5,340 nucleotides of DNA from Bacteroidota bacterium (GTDB taxonomy: Bacteria; Bacteroidota; Bacteroidia; Flavobacteriales; Weeksellaceae), in NCBI GenBank assembly GCA_023388015.1, contig JAEWHB010000087.1:1-5340 (forward strand), written 5' to 3'. Made by a program: the position numbers and the translations under genes. A model generated the notes under the pieces. That model was not told the origin of the DNA. It searched no databases and was given only the letters and a program-made list of their open reading frames with translations. This document shows, piece by piece, positions 1-5,340 of the stretch. The first letter of the stretch is position 1, and each line of letters starts with the position of its first letter.

Positions 1-47
1 CAAATATACTAAGTCTTAAATAATATTTAAGGAATTATAAAATGAAT

Positions 48-55
48 TAAATTTG
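48..55 (+). promoter_or_regulatory. Candidate -7 promoter box (TAAATTTG) for the YCII/DUF1697 unit
   Basis: The eight bases match the Bacteroidota -7 consensus TAnnTTTG exactly. A partial -33 element, TTTA instead of TTTG, lies at 26-29 with an 18-base spacer, within the usual range for this phylum. Transcription would start near 60-62 and leave a leader of only about 10 bases before the ATG at 72. The region is very AT-rich, so a chance match is possible. Confidence 0.4.
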
Positions 56-71
56 GGATAAATTATCTGTG

Positions 72-530
72 ATGAAATTTCTAAATCTTTTAATGATAAG
101 TCTTTGTTTTTCAGCTTTCTCCTTTGCGCAAACGCAAAATCCCGACTTTGATCAGGCGCTTGCCGACTCTTTACAAGCGGATCAATACGGAATGAAAATG
201 TATGTTTTGGCCATTTTGAAAACGGGCGAAGCAAAAATAGAAGACAAAGAAAAAATAAACGAACTTTTTCGCGGACACATGGACAATATTCAGCGATTGG
301 TCAAAGAAAATAAAATGATTCTGGCAGGGCCACTCGGGAAAAATGACAAAAGCTACCGTGGGATTTTTATCTTCGATGTGAAAACAATTGAAGAAGCTGA
401 AAAGCTCGTCAGCACAGATCCGGCTGTGAGTTCAGGCTTGCTTGCGGTGGAGCTTTACGAATGGTACGGTTCGGCGGCTTTGCCGGTTTATTTGGAAACC
501 GCAAAGAAAATCACAAAAGAAAATCCTTAA
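72..530 (+). CDS. Exported YCII-related domain protein
   Basis: The protein has 152 residues. Residues 1-19 look like a Sec signal peptide: a Lys after Met, a hydrophobic core and the end SFA, with likely cleavage before Gln20 (SFA|QTQ). Residues about 40-135 resemble the YCII/YciI fold, a small ferredoxin-like alpha/beta domain. Visible family features are the helix containing His69 (GHMDNIQRL), the AGPL turn at 85-88, the strand GIFIFDV at 97-103 and the DPAVSSGLL segment at 116-124. The biochemical role of YCII proteins is mostly unknown; the conserved His suggests a small-molecule reaction, but that is inference. I chose ATG at 72; an in-frame GTG directly before it (69) would add only one residue. 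The stop codon abuts the ATG of the DUF1697 gene, so the two are probably co-transcribed and translationally coupled. The protein is probably periplasmic; no lipobox cysteine is seen at the cleavage site. Confidence 0.85.
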   Translation: MKFLNLLMISLCFSAFSFAQTQNPDFDQALADSLQADQYGMKMYVLAILKTGEAKIEDKEKINELFRGHMDNIQRLVKENKMILAGPLGKNDKSYRGIFIFDVKTIEEAEKLVSTDPAVSSGLLAVELYEWYGSAALPVYLETAKKITKENP

Positions 531-1073
531 ATGAATACGTACATTGCTTTGCTTCGCGGAATTAATGTGAGCGGTTATAAAATCATCAAAATGGCCGAAC
601 TGAAAAAGATGTTTGAAAACCTCGAATTTCAAAATGTCAGAACCTATATTCAAAGTGGAAATATAGTTTTTCAAACGAATGAAACAGCTATTCCAAAACT
701 TGAAGAATCAATTTGGAAAGCAATCGAAAACACCTTCGGATTTGAAGTTCAGATTCAAATTCTCATTCCCGATGAAATTCGTAAAGCATTGGAAATAAAT
801 CCATTTCTGAAAGATAATTCGCTTGATATCAAACAGCATTATTTTGTTTTTCTAGATGAAATTCCTTCGGAAGAAAATTGGAATATTTTGAAAAATATGG
901 AATTGAAAGGCGAACAAATGTCGTTGGCTGACAAAGTTCTATTTGTTTACTACACAAACGGAGCAGGGCAGTCCAAACTCACGACCAATTTGATTGAATC
1001 CAAACTCAAAGTAGTGGCAACTGCCCGCAATCTAAATACGACTAAAAAGTTGCTGGAAATGGCGAGTGAATGA
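531..1073 (+). CDS. DUF1697 family protein
   Basis: This 180-residue protein spans a complete DUF1697 (COG3797) domain, the usual length for the family. Hallmarks are the N-terminal LLRGINVSG (residues 7-15; LLRGINVGG is typical), YIQSGNIVF (39-47) and the C-terminal stretch from TTNLIESKL (151-159) to ATARNLNTTKKL (163-174). No signal peptide or membrane segment is visible, so it should be cytoplasmic. The molecular function of the family is unknown, and I do not assign one. The ATG follows the TAA of the preceding gene with no spacer (TAAATG), which fixes the start and suggests termination-reinitiation. The partner gene is exported while this one is not, so physical interaction of the mature products is unlikely. 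Its TGA is one base from the stop of the convergent response regulator gene. Confidence 0.92.
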   Translation: MNTYIALLRGINVSGYKIIKMAELKKMFENLEFQNVRTYIQSGNIVFQTNETAIPKLEESIWKAIENTFGFEVQIQILIPDEIRKALEINPFLKDNSLDIKQHYFVFLDEIPSEENWNILKNMELKGEQMSLADKVLFVYYTNGAGQSKLTTNLIESKLKVVATARNLNTTKKLLEMASE

Positions 1074-1074
1074 T

Positions 1075-1809
1075 TCAACTGAATTGTCTTTGAAAATCAA
1101 CTATATATTTATCGGAAACATCAAACTCATTCCTGTCGGTCATCGTGACTTTGGAGGATGCCTTGTTTAAAACCATTTCCAAAATGAAGTTTTTATTGAG
1201 GATAGTCGATTTATTTATTCTTATAAACTGATTGGGCAAAATTTCTTCCAGTTTTTTTAATGAAATCCTTATCATCTTTTTGTCATTATTTAAAATGAAA
1301 TAAGAATAATAACCGTCTGCGATAACGTACAACAAAGTATCACTATTTAGAAAGTAATTTTTGTTTCCTTCCGAAATCCGTATGGTTTTTAAATCGGATT
1401 GTTTTTCATCCAATAATTCAAATAATTTTTTGAAATCTGGTTGTGTATTTTGAGCTAAAATCCGGTCAATGGAAGCATTGAAACGCTCTTCTGAATAAGG
1501 TTTTAATAAATAGTCAATTGCTTGGACATCAAAAGCTTTCAAGGCGTATTGGTCATAGGCAGTACAAAAAATAATTTTCCCAGTGAATGATTTTTTAACT
1601 TTGCTAAGCAACTCAAACGCAGTCGTATCTTTCAGTTGAATGTCCAATAAAATTAAGTCGGGAAGGAGTTTCAGTATTTTTTCTTCTGCTTCGGCGGCAT
1701 TTCTTGCGGTTTCGGCCAATACCAGATTCGGATGATTTTCAATCATCTTTACCAATCTTTTGAGTGCCGGCAGTTCGTCTTCTATCGCTAAAACTTTAAT
1801 CAGGCTCAT
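1075..1809 (-). CDS. LytTR-family response regulator
   Basis: This two-domain DNA-binding regulator has 244 residues. The receiver domain (about 3-120) has the acidic pair Glu10-Asp11, the phospho-acceptor Asp56 in LILLDIQL, the switch Thr83 in FCTAYDQYA and Lys103-Pro104. The LytTR domain (about 140-243) carries ISEGNKNYFL (145-154), the DGYYSYF segment (165-171) and FIRINKSTILNKNF (195-208). I start at the ATG at 1809 because it overlaps the kinase stop as ATGA, typical of coupled genes, and puts the receiver strand MSLIKVLAIEDE at the N terminus. An ATG at 1836 would add nine residues that do not belong to the domain. Expected role: phosphorylated by the kinase encoded just upstream, it dimerises and binds promoter DNA. 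The LytTR position that is often His (RxHRS) is Asn199 here. Target genes are unknown. Confidence 0.95.
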   Translation of the reverse strand: MSLIKVLAIEDELPALKRLVKMIENHPNLVLAETARNAAEAEEKILKLLPDLILLDIQLKDTTAFELLSKVKKSFTGKIIFCTAYDQYALKAFDVQAIDYLLKPYSEERFNASIDRILAQNTQPDFKKLFELLDEKQSDLKTIRISEGNKNYFLNSDTLLYVIADGYYSYFILNNDKKMIRISLKKLEEILPNQFIRINKSTILNKNFILEMVLNKASSKVTMTDRNEFDVSDKYIVDFQRQFS

Positions 1810-2828
1810 TTCAAGTAAAGTTTGTTGATTATCCATTCTCCTTCTTGGTAAATTTTGAAAGAAATTTCATTTCCCGTAAAAATTTTCAAGCGTTCCGTTA
1901 CATTTTCCAAACCCGTTCCCATTGAAATTTGGGAAGGTAGAGGGGAACCATTGTTTTTTACCAAGACGGAATTTTGTGATTTATCAAATTCAATGATTAT
2001 GTGGAGAGATTTATTGAGTTGGTTAAAACCATATTTTATGGCATTTTCCACCAAAGGCTGCAAAATCATTTTGGGAAGTTTCTGTCTCATCTCATCTTCC
2101 GGAATATTTATCTCAAAAATCAACTGGTCTTCATATCGTACTTTTTCTATTGAAAGATATTTTAACAATATTTCCAATTCTTCCCTAAGTGTTACCGATT
2201 CCTGAAAATCGCTTTCCAAAGTTTCGCGCAATATATCGCTCAGGTTGATAAGCATTTCCTGCGCTTTCCGAGGTTCAGAATCAATTTCGGAAACGATACT
2301 ATTCATCGAATTAAATAAAAAATGAGGTTGTAAACGGCTTTTTAATAGTTTAAGTTTTGTTTGATTTAGTTCGACTTCCATATTTTTTTGCAACAAGATA
2401 AATTTTGTTTCTTTCGAAAGATATTCAAACGCAAATAAAATGGCGATTTGGAACAAATAATTTTTCAAAACATTGTGAAAACCAGCCACAAAAAAGCCAA
2501 ATACACTCTTCTTGAAATCTGAGGGATTTTCATAAAACAAAATCGGAAAAAGATGTAAAATTAAGATAAATGCAATCGAATAAACAATTCCCAATACACC
2601 CAAAATAAGTATTCTTTGAAGATTTGATAGGTTTGACGTTTTGTCAAAAATGGGAAGTACCAGCAGAAAAAACAATAGAATTCCTGTGATTAAACTAGCC
2701 AAAGGCGTAACGAAATAGTCAATAATTTCATAATTATATTTTTCAAAATAACTAAATGTAAACATTTGAAAGAGAGTGGAAATCGCTAAAATTCCCAAAA
2801 GTGTCAGAACCCAATGAATCCGATTCAT
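1806..2828 (-). CDS. LytS/AlgZ-type membrane sensor histidine kinase
   Basis: The 340-residue protein has an N-terminal membrane sensor with about four helices (roughly residues 7-27, 37-60, 73-97 and 117-135), then a linker likely to be coiled coil (140-164). The His_kinase domain (PF06580) follows, with phospho-acceptor His169 in LQPHFLFNSMNSI. The ATP-binding region has the N-box PKMILQPLVENAIKYG with Asn262, a KNNG motif (291-294) where many kinases have DNG, and GTGLENVTERL (304-314). There is no recognisable periplasmic sensor domain, and loops between helices look short, so the signal is probably sensed within or close to the membrane. It is the first gene of a two-gene operon and overlaps the response regulator by four bases. 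No specific ligand can be deduced. The ATG at 2828 begins a natural membrane-protein N terminus (MNRIHWVLTLLG). Confidence 0.95.
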   Translation of the reverse strand: MNRIHWVLTLLGILAISTLFQMFTFSYFEKYNYEIIDYFVTPLASLITGILLFFLLVLPIFDKTSNLSNLQRILILGVLGIVYSIAFILILHLFPILFYENPSDFKKSVFGFFVAGFHNVLKNYLFQIAILFAFEYLSKETKFILLQKNMEVELNQTKLKLLKSRLQPHFLFNSMNSIVSEIDSEPRKAQEMLINLSDILRETLESDFQESVTLREELEILLKYLSIEKVRYEDQLIFEINIPEDEMRQKLPKMILQPLVENAIKYGFNQLNKSLHIIIEFDKSQNSVLVKNNGSPLPSQISMGTGLENVTERLKIFTGNEISFKIYQEGEWIINKLYLK

Positions 2829-2854
2829 AAATCATAATTTATACAAAGGAAATC

Positions 2855-2879
2855 AATAAATCTTGAACGAGAATTTATT
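2855..2879. promoter_or_regulatory. Imperfect inverted repeat in the divergent intergenic region
   Basis: The left arm AATAAATCT (2855-2863) pairs with the right arm AGAATTTATT (2870-2879) apart from one bulged base; the spacer is TGAACG. It lies 27 bases upstream of the kinase start, in the only long non-coding stretch of the window, and about 28 bases before the candidate -33 element of the surface protein gene. It could be an operator or a weak leader hairpin of the kinase mRNA. The arms are AT-rich and no T-run follows on either strand as expected for a terminator, so chance is a serious alternative. Confidence 0.25.
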
Positions 2880-2906
2880 TAGGATGGATTTCTGAAGTTC
2901 ATATCA

Positions 2907-2935
2907 TTGTTTGCTGACTTGAATAAATAGGTTTC
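2907..2935 (+). promoter_or_regulatory. Candidate promoter for the FG-GAP surface protein gene
   Basis: TTG at 2907-2909 is followed by 18 bases and then TAGGTTTC (2928-2935), which matches the Bacteroidota -7 consensus TAnnTTTG at all but the last base. Element order and spacing fit the TTG-N17-23-TAnnTTTG pattern described for Flavobacterium. Transcription would start near 2940-2943, giving a leader of about 80 bases before the ATG at 3023. A perfect TTTG at 2910-2913 also exists, but its 14-base spacing is too short. Confidence 0.35.
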
Positions 2936-3022
2936 GTTTCAAATAAGGAGCGGTTGGTATCAAATTCAAATTCTCTGAATCATTTCGCAAGAATTTTACG
3001 GCATAATCTAAATAAAATTCAA

Positions 3023-4741
3023 ATGAAATCAATTGTATTTTTTCTCAGTGTAATGCTGCTAACGGATCTAAACGGTCAATCCTTTCAAGAAATGACGTTT
3101 CCAGATATCACGACAAGCTTAACATCTTCAAGAAGTGCCAATTTCATAGATGTGAACAATGATGGTTGGGATGATATTTTTTTTACAAACGGACTTTCTA
3201 CCGGGGAAACCAATATGTTGTATCTCAATAATGGCGACGGAACCTTTACTACGGTAACAGATGACGACATCGTAATGCACAGCATTCGAGCTGTAGGCGC
3301 GAGTTTTGCCGATGTGGACAATGATTATGACTTGGACGGATATGTAACTACTTGGGGCGCCGGCGGACAACCCAAACGAAATTTCTTTTACAGAAACAAT
3401 GGCGATGGTTCTTTTGTGTTTGAAGCTGAAGTTGCGCCAAATCTTACGTACTCAGAAACTGCCACTTGGATCGATGTGAACAATGACCAATTGCTGGATT
3501 TATACATAACCAATAGTGCTTATTCTTTGCGCAACCTATATTTTGAAAACCAAGGAGACGGCACATTTTTGGAGCGATTTGATTTGGCTGTCACAAACGA
3601 AGTAAAGCCTTCACGATCTGTGGATTGGGTGGATTATGACAACGATGGAGATTCAGATTTGTTCGTTACAAATGAAGGGAATAATACCAATACCCTCTAC
3701 CGAAATGATGGTGCGAATAATTTTACCCAGATTACCGATTTGGCAATTGTCTCCCAAATTAGAAATTCTATGGGAAGTTCTTGGGCAGACGTGGACAACG
3801 ACGGCGATTTTGATTTGGTGATAACAAATTGGGGACAAGCTAACCAGTTGTTTATCAACGAAAATGGTGTGTTTACTGAAATCCTAAATACGGAAATTGC
3901 AGCACCCGGAATTAATTCATTCGGAGCAACATTTGGGGATGTGGACAACGACGGAGACTTGGATTTACTGATTTTGAACGCTTACAATGATTCGCATTTC
4001 ACAAACTCACTTTTCCTGAATGACGGAAACGGAAATTTCACACAAGACTTTTCAAGTGAATTAGCTGATTTTCAAGGTTGGACTTACAGTGCAGCATTTG
4101 GAGATTATAATAACGATGGATGGCTTGATGTGATTTTGGCAAATAATCAAGATGAATCCCAGGCAAATTCAGTTTTTAAAAATACCGGAACCGGAAAAAA
4201 TTGGATGAAAATTAAATGTATCGGAACTAACTCAAACCGTTCCGCAATTGGTGCAATCGTAAAGGTTACGGCGGTGATCAATGGAAATTTGGTTACCCAA
4301 ACGCGTAAAGTCGAAGCTTCTTCCGGATATGCAAGCCAGAATAGTTTGACTACGCATTTCGGATTGGATAATACAACTGAAATCCAACAAATTCAAATCA
4401 AATGGCCTTCTGGACTAATTGAGAATTTTAATGAATTGGATGCCAATCAAATACACACTATAACAGAAGGCACTGGAACAATGGCTTTGAATGAAGTTGA
4501 GAAAGTGAATTTTCAAATTTATCCAAATCCTGTGAGAAATTTTCTTTTTGTTGAAGGGGAAAATAATTTAAATACAAAATTGGTAGTACTAAATATCGAC
4601 GGTAAACAAATACAAGCCTATGCTTTAGAAACAAATGCTACAACCAAAATCAATATTTCCAATCTTCCAACGGGGTTGTATTTTTATAAAATAGTGGCAA
4701 ATGGAAAAATGATTGAATCGGGAAAATTAATAAAAAATTAA
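3023..4741 (+). CDS. Secreted FG-GAP/VCBS repeat protein with ASPIC/UnbV domain and T9SS sorting tail
   Basis: The predicted precursor has 572 residues. A signal peptide covers about 1-18 (MKSIVFFLSVMLLTDLNG). Seven FG-GAP/VCBS repeats follow, with Asp-rich, probably calcium-binding loops at 43-51, 97-105, 151-159, 204-212, 256-264, 306-314 and 361-369. Most are followed by a strand like LYLNNGDGTF. Seven units every 50-55 residues fit one seven-bladed beta-propeller. An ASPIC/UnbV domain (about 405-475) shows NRSAIGAIV, SSGYASQNSL, HFGL and WPSG. The type A T9SS sorting domain (about 495-572) has IYPNPVRN, GLYFYKI and the end GKLIKN; such tails are cleaved and the protein is attached to the surface or released. 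No enzymatic motif is visible; adhesion or ligand binding is inference. I start at ATG 3023, not at the in-frame TTG at 2954, because only the former puts the signal peptide at the N terminus. Confidence 0.93.
   Translation: MKSIVFFLSVMLLTDLNGQSFQEMTFPDITTSLTSSRSANFIDVNNDGWDDIFFTNGLSTGETNMLYLNNGDGTFTTVTDDDIVMHSIRAVGASFADVDNDYDLDGYVTTWGAGGQPKRNFFYRNNGDGSFVFEAEVAPNLTYSETATWIDVNNDQLLDLYITNSAYSLRNLYFENQGDGTFLERFDLAVTNEVKPSRSVDWVDYDNDGDSDLFVTNEGNNTNTLYRNDGANNFTQITDLAIVSQIRNSMGSSWADVDNDGDFDLVITNWGQANQLFINENGVFTEILNTEIAAPGINSFGATFGDVDNDGDLDLLILNAYNDSHFTNSLFLNDGNGNFTQDFSSELADFQGWTYSAAFGDYNNDGWLDVILANNQDESQANSVFKNTGTGKNWMKIKCIGTNSNRSAIGAIVKVTAVINGNLVTQTRKVEASSGYASQNSLTTHFGLDNTTEIQQIQIKWPSGLIENFNELDANQIHTITEGTGTMALNEVEKVNFQIYPNPVRNFLFVEGENNLNTKLVVLNIDGKQIQAYALETNATTKINISNLPTGLYFYKIVANGKMIESGKLIKN
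3149..4129 (+). repeat. Seven tandem FG-GAP/VCBS coding repeats
   Basis: The Asp-rich loops begin at bases 3149, 3311, 3473, 3632, 3788, 3938 and 4103, with periods of 162, 162, 159, 156, 150 and 165 bases. Repeats 1, 4, 5, 6 and 7 keep the DxDxDGxxD-type pattern with Gly at position six. Repeat 2 has Tyr there and repeat 3 has Gln. Repeats 5 and 6 still share 14 identical bases, GTGGACAACGACGG, at 3791-3804 and 3941-3954, which may reflect a more recent duplication or codon preference. Confidence 0.85.
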
Positions 4742-4759
4742 GTCCAATTCCTGACCAAC

Positions 4760-5340
4760 CTAAGCTTTTGGAGCATTTTTCCCCATCATCTGCATCATTT
4801 GCTTTCCGCCCGGTGATTGCATGAACTTCATCATTTTGCCCATTTCGGAGAATTGTTTCAGCAATTGGTTCACTTCCTGAACAGAAGTGCCTGAACCTGA
4901 TGCAATTCTTTTTTTGCGGCTTGCGTCAATGAGATTTGGATTTTTCCTTTCTTTTGGAGTCATTGAATGGATGATCGCTTCCACACCTTTGAATGCGTCA
5001 TCATCAATCTCGACATCTTTCAAAGCTTTTCCTGCACCGGGAATCATACCCATCAAATCTTTCATATTCCCCATACGTTTGATTTGCTGGATTTGTTTCA
5101 AAAAGTCTTCAAAATCAAAAGAGTTTTTGGCAATTTTCTTTTGAAGGCGTTTGGCTTCTTCCTCGTCAAATTGTTCTTGGGCACGTTCCACAAGGGAAAC
5201 TACGTCACCCATCCCCAAAATACGGTCGGCCATACGTTCCGGATAAAAAATATCCAGCGCCTCCATTTTTTCACCGGTCGAGATGAATTTAATCGGTTTA
5301 TCGACCACCGTTCGGATGGTCAGCGCAGCTCCACCTCGCG
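4760..5340 (-). CDS. ffh: Signal recognition particle protein Ffh, C-terminal part (5' end beyond window)
   Basis: The visible 192 residues are the C-terminal part of Ffh, the SRP54-type GTPase that binds 4.5S/6S SRP RNA and delivers nascent membrane proteins to FtsY at the inner membrane. The first residues, RGGAALTIR, are the end of the NG GTPase domain, followed by KPIKFISTGEK and PERMADRILGMGDV, which closely match the family. The M domain follows: 13 methionines are clustered in it, including KRMGNMKDLMGMIPG and a C-terminal KQMMQMMGK, forming the signal-sequence groove. RKKRIASGSG and VQEVNQLLKQF form the SRP RNA-binding helix-turn-helix. The SGSG motif and M domain distinguish it from FtsY. 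An internal GTG at 5308 is not the start; the frame stays open to the window edge and the N and G domains (about 250-260 residues) should lie beyond it. It ends in TAG and converges with the surface protein gene, 18 bases between stops. Confidence 0.97.
   Translation of the reverse strand, partial: RGGAALTIRTVVDKPIKFISTGEKMEALDIFYPERMADRILGMGDVVSLVERAQEQFDEEEAKRLQKKIAKNSFDFEDFLKQIQQIKRMGNMKDLMGMIPGAGKALKDVEIDDDAFKGVEAIIHSMTPKERKNPNLIDASRKKRIASGSGTSVQEVNQLLKQFSEMGKMMKFMQSPGGKQMMQMMGKNAPKA

Noticed and set aside
1855..2205. A 116-codon plus-strand open frame inside the kinase gene
   Set aside because: It lies entirely opposite a well-supported histidine kinase domain and its translation resembles no protein family I recognise.
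2844..2851. Minus-strand TTCCTTTG as a -7 box for the kinase gene
   Set aside because: It matches TAnnTTTG except at the second base, but no TTG lies at the required distance upstream and the implied leader is very short. The kinase promoter remains unidentified.
2954..3022. Possible TTG start at 2954, preceded by AAGGAG at 2945-2950, extending the surface protein by 23 residues
   Set aside because: It would place the signal peptide internally. Shine-Dalgarno-like sites carry little weight in Bacteroidota, and the ATG at 3023 gives a standard secretory N terminus.
2962..3024. Direct repeat AAATTCAAAT at 2962-2971 and 3015-3024
   Set aside because: It is only 10 AT-rich bases and one copy includes the start of the ATG at 3023. 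Such matches are expected by chance in this composition.
3085..3948. Several open frames of 61-83 codons inside the FG-GAP gene on both strands
   Set aside because: They are shadows caused by the repetitive Asp/Asn codons (GAT/GAC, AAT/AAC) and show no domain features.
5306..5308. GTG as the start of a short 182-residue Ffh-like gene
   Set aside because: The frame continues upstream to the window edge and encodes the conserved RGGAALTIR of the Ffh GTPase domain, so the gene is simply cut by the window.

Overview
The window looks like chromosomal DNA of a member of Bacteroidota, most likely Flavobacteriia. The evidence is the AT-rich composition, the lack of convincing Shine-Dalgarno sites before the chosen starts, TAnnTTTG-like promoter boxes, a secreted protein with the C-terminal type IX secretion (T9SS) sorting domain found only in this phylum, and an AlgZ/LytS-type kinase with a LytTR regulator, a common pair in this group. 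I cannot name a genus from the sequence.

Layout from left to right. A two-gene plus-strand unit (72-1073) encodes an exported YCII-domain protein, followed with no gap (TAAATG) by a DUF1697 protein. It runs head-on, with one base between the stops, into a minus-strand two-component operon (2828-1075): a four-helix membrane sensor kinase, then its LytTR response regulator, joined by a 4-base ATGA overlap. A 194-bp divergent intergenic region (2829-3022) holds a candidate plus-strand promoter and an imperfect dyad. It leads to a 572-residue secreted protein (3023-4741) made of seven FG-GAP/VCBS repeats, an ASPIC/UnbV domain and a T9SS sorting tail. Eighteen bases later, on the minus strand, is the 3' part of ffh, the signal recognition particle GTPase, cut by the right window edge.

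How the genes may work together. The kinase and regulator form one signalling unit. The divergently placed surface protein is a reasonable but unproven candidate target of that regulator. ffh is a housekeeping gene with no evident link to the others. The YCII and DUF1697 genes are probably co-transcribed, but their roles are unknown.

I found no RNA gene, CRISPR array, insertion sequence, attachment site or clear intrinsic terminator, and no gene-free stretch longer than 300 bases. All six genes belong to known families, and I see no convincing undescribed system. The points most worth checking are the exported form of the YCII protein, the possible regulator-surface protein link and the dyad in the divergent intergenic region.
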